Assembly: GCA_964541895.1 (NCBI GenBank)
Contig: CAZISM010000046.1
Coordinates: 1 to 39,188 of the forward strand
Direction of reading: 5' to 3'
Origin: CAZISM01 sp964541895
GTDB taxonomy: Bacteria; Zhuqueibacterota; Zhuqueibacteria; Residuimicrobiales; Residuimicrobiaceae
DNA: 39,188 nucleotides
In this document: in pieces, positions 32,467 to 39,188 of the stretch
Layout: each line of letters begins with the position of its first letter
How positions within the stretch are numbered: position 1 is the first letter of the stretch
Translations under genes and position numbers: made by a program
Notes under the pieces: model-generated
Seen by the model: the letters and a program-made list of their open reading frames with translations, nothing else
Database searches by the model: none
Told to the model about the DNA's origin: nothing

Positions 32467-33636
32467 TTATCGTACCAAAATCATTTTTTTGCTTAGCGTA
32501 GTGCTGCCGGCGGTGAGACGGCAGATGTAGACGCCGGCGGCGGCATCGCGACCGGATTCATCCTTGCCGTTCCAGGTGGCCGTATAGCTGCCGGCGGTGT
32601 AGAAACCGTCTGCCAGAGTCTGCACGCGCTGGCCGTGCATGTTGTATACCGCCATATCGATGGGCGCGGATTCCTGCAGATGGAAGGCGATGGCGGTGCT
32701 GGGATTGAACGGATTGGGATAGTTCTGCGCCAGAGCCAGCGTCGACGGCATTTGCATCTGCTCTTTTTTCTCAACGGCGGTGACCAATTTGCTGTCGTAC
32801 TCGGCCTGCATGGCGGCCGAGGCGTTCAGCAGTTCGTCCAGCGTGCTGCCATACACCACACCGTAGGTCAGAATCACCGAGTCATGGGGTGCGATGGTGT
32901 AGCTGCCGGCATTGAGGCTGAAAATGGAACCATCACCGCCGGCTACTATGGATGAATCAAAGCCGGCGTCAGCGGTCATGTGGTAGCGGGTGGAATCGGT
33001 GGCTGCGTCAGCGTTAGGATCGTCCGGAGAATAGTCATTCCAGTCCAGTGTCTTGTAAGAGTGCGGCGCTTTGGAGAGCAGGCGGACGCCGGCGTAAGCG
33101 GCTTCCCCTTCGCGGAAACAGTAGGCGGTTTTCTGCGCCGCATTGTAGGCATTGGTTTCGCCGCCATAGTTGCCGCCGATTCTGGGCACAGCCACGGTGC
33201 CGATATGCAGGTTCACCTGTGCCGAAGAGTCATTGATGACCGCATACCTGGCGATGACGTACGGTTTGCCGGTCCACATATACACCCACATGCGAAATTT
33301 CAGATTAGGGGATAAATTGCTGTACACATTGCTGAAATAAGCCACACCTTCCACATCGGCGATTTTAGGCGTTGCCACTTTGTAGGCGGCGATCTCTACA
33401 TCCTGATCTTCATTATAATCGCACACCGCTTTTTCCGATAATCCGGCGATGATGTTTACCCGCTCGATCTGGCGAGTGCCGGCCGTTGATGGATTCATAA
33501 AGCGAATGCTGCCGGCGCTGCTCAGGCGAATGCCGATCGCGCCGGACTCTAGGTTGATCTGCGCCTGGGTTTCCGTCAGTAACAAGCCAAACAGCAGAAA
33601 GAGACACAGCACGAGTTTAGCCGTTCGTGTTTCCAT
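32467..33636 (-). CDS. Secreted protein with T9SS C-terminal sorting domain, 389 aa
   Basis: ATG 33636 is 5 bases behind GGAGG and starts a signal peptide (residues 1-26, ending TQA-QI). Residues about 27-290 are a beta-sandwich-like domain that I do not recognise; it resembles parts of carbohydrate-active or DUF-type surface proteins (KFRMWVYMWTGKPYVIARYAV, HDSVILTYGVVYG). Residues about 300-389 are a clear family A sorting domain: LALAQNYPNPFNPSTAIAFH, AVYNMHGQRVQTL, GSYTATWNGKDESG, AAGVYICRL and KKMILVR. It follows the YfcC-type transporter gene by 82 bases and precedes the TonB receptor, so it probably works on the same substrate. Confidence 0.85.
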   Translation of the reverse strand: METRTAKLVLCLFLLFGLLLTETQAQINLESGAIGIRLSSAGSIRFMNPSTAGTRQIERVNIIAGLSEKAVCDYNEDQDVEIAAYKVATPKIADVEGVAYFSNVYSNLSPNLKFRMWVYMWTGKPYVIARYAVINDSSAQVNLHIGTVAVPRIGGNYGGETNAYNAAQKTAYCFREGEAAYAGVRLLSKAPHSYKTLDWNDYSPDDPNADAATDSTRYHMTADAGFDSSIVAGGDGSIFSLNAGSYTIAPHDSVILTYGVVYGSTLDELLNASAAMQAEYDSKLVTAVEKKEQMQMPSTLALAQNYPNPFNPSTAIAFHLQESAPIDMAVYNMHGQRVQTLADGFYTAGSYTATWNGKDESGRDAAAGVYICRLTAGSTTLSKKMILVR

Positions 33637-33718
33637 GTTAACCTCCTTGATGTGATAATTGGTTTATTGGTACGGTTTTGGAGAGCAGAGTGGTTTGCTC
33701 TCTGCTTTGTATAAACGA

Positions 33719-35110
33719 TCAGGGCCAGTTGAAAATCACCGGTGGTATCAACAAGAGCAAAGCCAAAATGAAAAAGAATATCTGTATGGGCAGCATCCAT
33801 TTCGCCCATTTTTCCCAGGGAATGGCGGCCAGTCCCAGCACGCCCATGGTCACCCCCGAGGTCGGCAGAATGGGATTGATCCAGCCTTCGCCAAAGACGA
33901 ACGCCAGCACCGCGGTCTGGCGGGTGATGCCGATGACGTCGGCCAGGGGGGCCATGATCGGCATGGTCAGCGCCGCCTGGCCGGAACCCGAGTGTACGAA
34001 AAAGTTGATGACCCCCTGGGTGACGAACATGGCCTGCGCCGCCACCACGCGCGGCAGATAATAGATGAGACCTGCCAGATGATAGAGCATCACGTCGAGG
34101 ATTTTGCCGTCTGTGGCCACCACCAGAATAGCGCGGGCGCAGGCGATGATAAAGGCGACGCCCATCATGTCCCGGGCGCCGGATTTGAAGCTTTCGGTCA
34201 TTTCTGTAACAGACAAACGGCCGGCTATGCCGGCCACAATGCCCAGGCCGAGAAAGAGGGCGCCGATTTCATTGATGTACCAGCTGTGCTTGAGCACGCC
34301 GTAAACCAGCAAGGCCAGCGCCAGGAGAAAAGACAGGAGCACCCAAAGATGCCTGGCTTCCCAGGCCACCGGAGCCTGTTGGCTGAGATGCAGATTGCGC
34401 CGCCGCTCCTGATCCAGTTCATACACCGGGCTGAGCGCGGGCTGCTTCTTGATCTTGTTGGCATAGCGCATAACGAACAGGATCATGAACGACGTGCTCA
34501 AAACCCATACGAGGAGACGATAGGGCATGCCGGAATAGAGCGGCAGTTCGGCGATGCCCTGCGCGATGCCGACGGTGAAGGGATTGAACACCGCACCGGC
34601 AAAGCCGGCGGCCGCTCCCAGAAAGGGGATGGCGGTGCCGACCAGGGAATCGTAACCCAGCGACAGCGCCAGGGGAATAAAAATCGGCACAAAGGGCATG
34701 GTCTCTTCGCACATGCCGAAGAGAGTGCCGGCCAGGGAAAAAATGAGCATGGTGACGGGGATGAAAAATTTCTGCAGTTTGGGATTATGGCTGAAAAAAT
34801 AGGCCATGCGATGCACCGCCGCGGTGACGGCCCCGGTGGTCTGCACCACGTTAAAGGTGCCGCCAATGACAAACAGAAAAGCGATGATCTGGGCCGCTTC
34901 GACAAATCCTTTCAAGGGCGCCATGAGCACCGCGCCCAGGCCCTGCGGCCGGTGTTCGATGTAGGTAAAGGACTGGGCGATCACCAGCGTCTTGCCCTCC
35001 TTGACCTCTCGTTTGTATTCTCCGCCGGGCACGACCCAGGTCAAGGCTGCCACCACGATCACGATCGAATAGATCATGACCAGCGTGTTGAGTGAGAATC
35101 GGCTCTTCAT
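33719..35110 (-). CDS. YfcC/DcuC-like inner-membrane carrier (C4-dicarboxylate anaerobic carrier family), 463 aa
   Basis: A polytopic carrier with about 12 spans. Family features: WVVPGGEYKREV after span 1, an inverted-repeat layout with IGGTFNVVQTTGAV and LFGMCEETMPFVP in the first half, and FFVHSGSGQAALTMPIMAPLADV and EGWINPILPTSGVTMGVL in the second. YfcC relatives are annotated as C4-dicarboxylate or amino-acid/peptide carriers, with few tested. Its ATG overlaps the TGA of the S51 peptidase gene by four bases (ATGA), so it is translationally coupled to it. From context I infer import of a peptide or amino acid set free by that enzyme. A charged cytoplasmic loop (about residues 225-260) links the halves. 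Confidence 0.85.
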   Translation of the reverse strand: MKSRFSLNTLVMIYSIVIVVAALTWVVPGGEYKREVKEGKTLVIAQSFTYIEHRPQGLGAVLMAPLKGFVEAAQIIAFLFVIGGTFNVVQTTGAVTAAVHRMAYFFSHNPKLQKFFIPVTMLIFSLAGTLFGMCEETMPFVPIFIPLALSLGYDSLVGTAIPFLGAAAGFAGAVFNPFTVGIAQGIAELPLYSGMPYRLLVWVLSTSFMILFVMRYANKIKKQPALSPVYELDQERRRNLHLSQQAPVAWEARHLWVLLSFLLALALLVYGVLKHSWYINEIGALFLGLGIVAGIAGRLSVTEMTESFKSGARDMMGVAFIIACARAILVVATDGKILDVMLYHLAGLIYYLPRVVAAQAMFVTQGVINFFVHSGSGQAALTMPIMAPLADVIGITRQTAVLAFVFGEGWINPILPTSGVTMGVLGLAAIPWEKWAKWMLPIQIFFFILALLLLIPPVIFNWP

Positions 35111-35958
35111 TTTGTGCTCGATCCCTTCTGCTCCAGCGTGTAGCGGTCGCCGGCGACTAACAGATCCATCTTTATGTTCCTCGCTGCCAGCACCCCTTTT
35201 TCGTTGTGACGAATGGCAGCCGCCTGGCGGGCATCATAGACGATGACGGTGCCTTCGCCGTAGACGCGAAAGGTGTTGTCCGGGTAGACCAGGATGGCCG
35301 TGTCTTCGTCAATGCCGATGCCCGGCAATGTCGGGTGTTCCAGCACCACGCAGATCAGCCGGTTGTGCCGCTTGCGGGCGGCAAAGTGCTGATCGATGAT
35401 GACATCGTTCATAAAGCCGAAACCGGTTTTGGTCTCGACGTTGCCGGTCTGAATGGTGATAAAAATATTGCTGGAATCCTTGTTAATGAGCTCGTTGCCG
35501 GTGATCATCACTTTGCTCATCACCGCGGCGCCGGCACTGGTGCCGCCGATGATGGCGCCTTTTTCGCGATACAGTACATGCAGGGCTTTTTCCGATCGCG
35601 ATCCGCCCACCCGCTGCATCAGCCGGTCCTGATCACCGCCGGTAAAAAAGATGCCGCCGGCCTGACTGATCATGGCCACCATGCTGTCGCTGTTGGCGAT
35701 CGCCGGTCCGTCGATGTTGCGCCATTTCACTTTACGGGCGCCGGCTGTGCTGAATTGTTGCACCATGTCTGTGCCGGCTTCCACAGGGTCGCCGCTGGCT
35801 GAGGTGATGATGAGGATGGGTTTGTCGTGGCAGAGCGTGGCAAACTCGTGCAGCACCTCCAGGGGCTTTTCGCCGCCGCCGATGATCAGCAAATGGCCTT
35901 TGCCGGCTGCGGCCACTGCGCAGGCGAGAACCAGGGCGAGCAGAATCGTTTTTTTCAT
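35107..35958 (-). CDS. Exported cyanophycinase-like serine peptidase (family S51), 283 aa
   Basis: Family S51 contains cyanophycinase and alpha-aspartyl dipeptidase (PepE). The cyanophycinase-type residues are all there: Gln110 in GGDQDRL, nucleophile Ser141 in GGTSAGA, His191 in DQHFAARKRHNRL and Glu218 in GIGIDEDTA. This set matches cyanophycinase (CphB) better than PepE. An N-terminal signal peptide (MKKTILLALVLACAVAAAG) means it works outside the cytoplasm, as the extracellular cyanophycinase CphE does. The usual intracellular CphB lacks one. It is coupled by ATGA overlaps to the M20 peptidase before it and to the YfcC-type carrier after it. The real substrate may be cyanophycin or another aspartate-rich or beta-linked peptide. 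Family assignment is firm; substrate is inferred. Confidence 0.88.
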   Translation of the reverse strand: MKKTILLALVLACAVAAAGKGHLLIIGGGEKPLEVLHEFATLCHDKPILIITSASGDPVEAGTDMVQQFSTAGARKVKWRNIDGPAIANSDSMVAMISQAGGIFFTGGDQDRLMQRVGGSRSEKALHVLYREKGAIIGGTSAGAAVMSKVMITGNELINKDSSNIFITIQTGNVETKTGFGFMNDVIIDQHFAARKRHNRLICVVLEHPTLPGIGIDEDTAILVYPDNTFRVYGEGTVIVYDARQAAAIRHNEKGVLAARNIKMDLLVAGDRYTLEQKGSSTK

Positions 35959-37070
35959 ACAGGCTCCATATCAATGAGGTGCAGCAGGATTTCGAATCCT
36001 TTGGCCAAATCCGCTGTGCGGATATGCTCTTCATGAGAGTGGGGGTTGTTGGCGCCGATGCCGGTGTTGATCACCTGAACGCCGCGGCTGTTGAACACAT
36101 TGGCATCACTGCCGCCGTAATAGATCAGAGGATCCGGCGCTACGCCGGCCTGGTGGCAGGCACGGTGCAGGCGCTGCACCAGAGGCATCTCGGCGGAAAA
36201 ATGGAATCCCTGGAAACTGAGCGTAAAGGAGGGTTCACATTGGCCGCCGAATTTTTCAGCCGAGGTCCGGCAGAGCAGGCGCAGCTGCTGCTGTAAACGA
36301 AAAATTTCATCTTCGCGGAACGAACGGAATTCGCCAGTCAGGTTGACCAGGTCCGGCACCACATTGTCCGCTGTGCCGCCGTGCACCGTGCCGATATTCG
36401 CCACCGTGTGTTCGTTCACCCGCCCGACGGCAAAGCCGTTCATGACCTCCAGGGCCATGCTCAATGCGTTGACCCCCTTTTCCGGGGCTACGGCCGAATG
36501 GGCCGGCCGGCCCTGAAACCGGATTTTAAAGTCGTAGGCGGTTGGGGTGGACGCCACATAGCCGCCCGGCACAGCGGTGCAATCAAAGACAAAACCTGCG
36601 CGGGCGGTGAGCTGGTTAAAGTCGAGGGCGAGGCTGCCCAACATGCCCAGCTCTTCCGCTACGGTGAAAACGATCTCCAGGGACGGATGGGCCAGATCGT
36701 TTTCCACGATCTCTTGCAGCAGCTGCAGGATCAGGGCCACGCCGGCACGATTGTCAACGCCCAGAATGGTGCGGCCGTCGGAACGGAGAACGCCGTCCGT
36801 CTCCCGAACCTGCACCCCGGCCGTTGAATGCACCGTGTCCATGTGGGCGAGGAGGAGCAACGCAGGACCGGTGTGACGGTGGGCCGGCAGGCGGACGATC
36901 AGATTGCCGCAATCGCCGCCGAGCTGCTGCCCCGCCTGATCCTCATAGACGTCGATCCGCCACTGCTGGAATTTTTGTTTGATAAACTCCGCAACCGGGC
37001 GTTCCTGCAGAGAGACCGCGTCGATTTGGACCAGCTGTAAAAAGAGTTCCACCAGTGAGTTGTACTTCAT
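35955..37070 (-). CDS. Cytoplasmic M20 family metallopeptidase, PepT-like, 371 aa
   Basis: A two-zinc aminopeptidase/dipeptidase of clan MH. Metal ligands: His76 and the adjacent Asp78 in LLAHMDTV, bridging Asp106 in GVDNRAG, catalytic Glu139 with ligand Glu140 in TVAEELG, Asp163 in FDC, and the C-terminal His in NPHSHEEHI. The dimerisation domain lies between residues about 175 and 285 (GRPAHSAVAPEKGVNAL). There is no signal peptide, so it acts in the cytoplasm. The form is closest to tripeptidase T or PepT-like proteins; deacylase members of M20 cannot be excluded. ATG 37070 follows GGAGATGGA. The stop overlaps the start of the S51 gene (ATGA), so the two peptidases are made together: one exported, one internal. 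Confidence 0.88.
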   Translation of the reverse strand: MKYNSLVELFLQLVQIDAVSLQERPVAEFIKQKFQQWRIDVYEDQAGQQLGGDCGNLIVRLPAHRHTGPALLLLAHMDTVHSTAGVQVRETDGVLRSDGRTILGVDNRAGVALILQLLQEIVENDLAHPSLEIVFTVAEELGMLGSLALDFNQLTARAGFVFDCTAVPGGYVASTPTAYDFKIRFQGRPAHSAVAPEKGVNALSMALEVMNGFAVGRVNEHTVANIGTVHGGTADNVVPDLVNLTGEFRSFREDEIFRLQQQLRLLCRTSAEKFGGQCEPSFTLSFQGFHFSAEMPLVQRLHRACHQAGVAPDPLIYYGGSDANVFNSRGVQVINTGIGANNPHSHEEHIRTADLAKGFEILLHLIDMEPV

Positions 37071-37157
37071 TCCATCTCCTAAAGTTGCTGCAAAAAATAA
37101 TGATCACCAAGGTACGTGAGAAATAGAACAGATGTGATGAACGCGAAAGGGACAGGA

Positions 37158-38024
37158 TCACGTCGTTATGAAATAACGCTGATCCTGGATACTGTCTTCG
37201 ATGATTTCCAGAGCCCGCAGGGTGCGCTCTTTGTCTTTAAAGTTGAGCTCGTTGATGATGGCGTTGATCACGGTGACGACGGCGCCCAGTGAGTTGCTGA
37301 ACATGAGGTTGTCGGTCTTGATCTGCAGGCAAAACGTCGCCGTATGTCGGATGGGTGCGGTTTTTTTGTCCGTAAACGCGATGGTGGTGATCTGCCGCTT
37401 TTTGGCCAGGGCAAAGGCTTCGATGGTTTCGCGGGAATAGGGGGAAAAGCTGAAACCGATCAGCAGGTCCTTTTTGGTCATATAGGCGATCTGTTCGGGA
37501 TAGCGAAAATAGTCCATCGACAGATATTGGGCGTCATAGCTGTATTCCCGCAGCAGCGAGGTCATGAGCTGAGCCAGGTGCGAAGAGATCTCCAGGCCGA
37601 TGCAATATATGCGTTGCGCCGATATGATGCCGGCCACCACCCGGGACAACACGGCCGGGTCGATGGAGTGTACGGTGTCGTGAATATTGGTAATGACGTT
37701 TTGGGCCGCCAGCTTGAGCGTGTCCGGCGATTTTTCCTTTTCGGCCACCGCCTTGCGAAACTGGGCCGTTGGTGAGAGATGGTGCTGCAGCGTGGTGGAA
37801 AGGGTTTCCTTGAGTTCCTTGTACCCTTTAAAGCCGAGGAGTTGCGCAAAACGGACGATGGTAGCCTCGCTGACCGCGGCCTTTTTAGCGACCTCGTGGA
37901 TGGGCAGCAGCGCGACCAGATCGAGATGCTCCAGCATAAAATCCGCCACCTTTTTCTGATGGGAGGCGAGTTGGGGCAGACTCTGGTAGATGCGGTTTTC
38001 TATTTGTTTATAGGTATGGCTCAT
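37158..38024 (-). CDS. RpiR/MurR family transcriptional regulator (HTH + SIS), 288 aa
   Basis: Residues about 8-80 are the HTH_6 domain (SHQKKVADFMLEHLDLVALL...VSEATIVRFAQLLGFKGYKEL). Residues about 120-250 are the SIS domain (IYCIGLEISSHLAQLM, LLIGFSFSPYSRETIEA, TTIAFTDKKTAPI), which normally senses a phosphosugar. It is first in the run that continues with M20, S51 and YfcC-type genes, 87 bases upstream of M20, so it is the obvious local regulator. A promoter and a perfect palindrome sit upstream (see 38058 and 38079). A sugar-type sensor heading a peptide operon is odd; the effector is unknown. The ATG 38024 has a weak ribosome-binding site (TTGCACGC). Confidence 0.9.
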   Translation of the reverse strand: MSHTYKQIENRIYQSLPQLASHQKKVADFMLEHLDLVALLPIHEVAKKAAVSEATIVRFAQLLGFKGYKELKETLSTTLQHHLSPTAQFRKAVAEKEKSPDTLKLAAQNVITNIHDTVHSIDPAVLSRVVAGIISAQRIYCIGLEISSHLAQLMTSLLREYSYDAQYLSMDYFRYPEQIAYMTKKDLLIGFSFSPYSRETIEAFALAKKRQITTIAFTDKKTAPIRHTATFCLQIKTDNLMFSNSLGAVVTVINAIINELNFKDKERTLRALEIIEDSIQDQRYFITT

Positions 38025-38057
38025 GCGTGCAATAAAAATTTCAATCCGGCTATGGTC

Positions 38058-38073
38058 TGAAAGATATCTTTCA
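38058..38073. promoter_or_regulatory. Probable RpiR operator, perfect 16-bp palindrome
   Basis: TGAAAGATATCTTTCA, 34 bases upstream of the regulator start and immediately downstream of its -10 box. A second looser half-site pair (TGAA-11-TTCA, 38075-38093) overlaps the -10. The place and symmetry suit autorepression by the RpiR-type protein. Binding is inferred. Confidence 0.7.
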
Positions 38074-38078
38074 ATGAA

Positions 38079-38105
38079 AGTATATCATATTCAGGAAAAA
38101 GTCAA
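38079..38105 (-). promoter_or_regulatory. Sigma-70-type promoter of the RpiR-M20-S51-YfcC run
   Basis: On the minus strand: TTGACT (38105-38100), a 15-base spacer, then TGATATACT, an extended -10 (TATACT at 38084-38079). The spacer is short, which the extended -10 could compensate. The palindrome at 38058-38073 covers the expected start site. Confidence 0.6.
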
Positions 38106-38283
38106 GTCTTGTTTGAACTATTTTCCCACGTGCCCTGGTGCGGCAGGTGCGAAGGGGTCTGTGTCTTTAATGTCTTGTCTTTGTTATAAAATGGAATAAA
38201 CTTTTTTTGTTGTAATAGTTATAACACTATAAAATTAAATAGATTAGGCAAGATATATATTTTTGTTGTTATTGAAAAATACC

Positions 38284-38312
38284 TTGACAAAATCTTTACA
38301 ATTTTATATATT
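38284..38312 (+). promoter_or_regulatory. Near-consensus sigma-70-type promoter with no adjacent gene
   Basis: TTGACA (38284-38289), 17-base spacer, TATATT (38307-38312), in an AT-rich setting. It points right. The next convincing start codon is at 39172, about 850 bases on. It could serve a long leader, an untranslated RNA, or a lost gene. Confidence 0.55.
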
Positions 38313-38447
38313 ATGAAGTCCAATATTGCACACGTGAGCGATAACGTAAGCGAATACGTTTGTTAAGCCACCGCGCAAAACAAAAATCTGACTAGTGCTC
38401 CTTCCAAGCGTTGGCCCTGATGCGGAAACGGATCAGGAAGATCAATT

Positions 38448-39080
38448 CTACCTTTTTGAATCGTAATTCAGCTCCTGCGTTCTTGTGCTACCATTCAGTT
38501 TAACCTGCTCCCAAGCGGATGGTTGATCGAATTCCAAAACATGCAAGGCACGCTGATTATGTTCCCAGAGTTATTCTGCACAGAGTTGCACCAATATTTG
38601 ATAGCGAACCCTGGCAATCGGACGCTGAGCTGTGTTGGTTTGGATAGTATACCCCAGTTTGACGTTAAATCCCATTCCATAGATCCCATAAAGCAATTGA
38701 TGGTCATACGTAGGTTTTGTGCCAGGAGGGTCACGGTCTGACGGAGCCGTGACTCTTCTCTTGTCGCCACTGGTCCATCGCACTGGCTGGTGGTAGCTCC
38801 TTTTAGTCAAGCATCAGTTATTGGGCTCCTGTTTTGCGGCATTCGCAATATGGCCTGAAGAGTTTAAAACCTGCAGAGTTGGCCGGCTCTGTAAGTGACG
38901 GGGCAGTAGCACATTAAATCCGAGCAAGTATGTGGGGTGCTGCAGGATGAGCTGACGATCTGTTGGCATATGGTTGTTATTTTTGTCGCCGATACAAGTG
39001 AATGCGTGGGCCTGCTGGTGTGCTTTTGGGCGGCGCACGTGTCTGTCTGTTTTGCCGGTAAATAGAACATGATTTCCAGG
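38448..39080 (-). pseudogene. Possible decayed gene, one frame with two in-frame stops
   Basis: On the minus strand a single frame stays open from about 39086 down to TAG 38448-38450, except for TGA at 38814-38816 and TAA at 38571-38573. The three segments have protein-like composition (LLGFNVLLPRHLQSRPTLQV; YGIYGMGFNVKLGYTIQTN; LWEHNQRALHVLEFDQPSAW). The second looks like outer-membrane strands. I cannot name a family, and a chance open frame is possible. The remaining 38025-38447 contains only the promoters and operator described separately. Confidence 0.3.
38730..38753. other. Hairpin in the right-end non-coding region
   Basis: GTCACGG (38730-38736), loop of ten bases, CCGTGAC (38747-38753), followed by the pyrimidine-rich TCTTCTCTT. 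It is a weak candidate terminator for a transcript from the promoter at 38284. Confidence 0.4.
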
Positions 39081-39171
39081 TATCAGCTAAAAGAGGGAAA
39101 GGAGGTGTAGATCGAATAAACATGGTAGCGCCTTAAAAAACCAAATTTATTCAAGAGAAGGAGGCTCGTTC

Positions 39172-39188
39172 ATGCGCAAAAAAATGTT
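39172..39188 (+). CDS. Start of a gene cut by the window edge
   Basis: ATG 39172 is 7 bases after a perfect AAGGAGG (39158-39164). Only MRKKM is visible; the basic start would suit a signal peptide. A second AAAGGAGG (about 39099-39106) lies upstream with no useful frame. Product unknown. Confidence 0.6.

Noticed and set aside
33659..35095. 478-codon plus-strand open frame
   Set aside because: Antisense of the YfcC-type carrier. The composition (Gly, His, Gln, Asp) is what membrane-protein codons give on the other strand.
39099..39136. Leader peptide MVAP behind AAAGGAGG
   Set aside because: The spacing from the ribosome-binding site to the ATG is about 16 bases and the frame has four codons; no attenuator follows.

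Overview
The window looks like a chromosomal segment of a Gram-negative bacterium of the Fibrobacterota-Chlorobiota-Bacteroidota superphylum, most like the Calditrichota/KSB1/Ignavibacteriota side. The evidence is repeated C-terminal sorting modules containing the YPNPFNP signature (about 2450, 19120 and 32715), a PorV/PorQ-type barrel, a TonB-dependent receptor with a CarboxypepD_reg-like domain, PKD and GEVED surface modules, and lipoproteins. This placement is inference from protein families. I saw no rRNA, tRNA, integrase, transposase or CRISPR array.

Layout. 1-7100 is a visibly AT-richer accessory stretch of secreted-protein genes and wreckage. It holds a beta-helix protein with an in-frame amber codon, a second beta-helix protein broken by an apparent internal deletion and a frameshift, a stray copy of the second gene's sorting-domain tail, two lipoproteins and an outer-membrane barrel. 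7144-10924 carries a NodB-fold deacetylase lipoprotein and a large secreted TIM-barrel-like protein. 10997-12917 is a sugar ABC pair (permease and binding lipoprotein) without its ATPase. 13286-14131 is a DUF2911 protein. 18540-14169 is a tight three-gene unit: secreted PIG-L-type deacetylase, a 37-residue membrane peptide and an SSS-family symporter. 22708-18881 is a 1275-residue surface protein with nine PKD domains. 23056-25864 couples an OSBS/NSAR-type enolase-superfamily enzyme to a secreted M14 carboxypeptidase.

38024-26083 is a 12-kb run of same-strand genes: RpiR regulator, M20 peptidase, secreted S51 cyanophycinase-like peptidase, YfcC-type transporter, sorting-domain protein, TonB receptor, large sorting-domain protein and PorV-like barrel. 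The peptidase-transporter core is translationally coupled by two ATGA overlaps. A promoter and a perfect 16-bp palindrome lie just upstream of the regulator. My reading is extracellular processing of an aspartate-containing or beta-linked peptide, import, and cytoplasmic hydrolysis, followed by an outer-membrane/T9SS module. The substrate is inferred, not shown.

The last kilobase has a near-consensus promoter with no obvious gene, a decayed reading frame on the opposite strand, and the first codons of another gene with a strong ribosome-binding site at the window edge.
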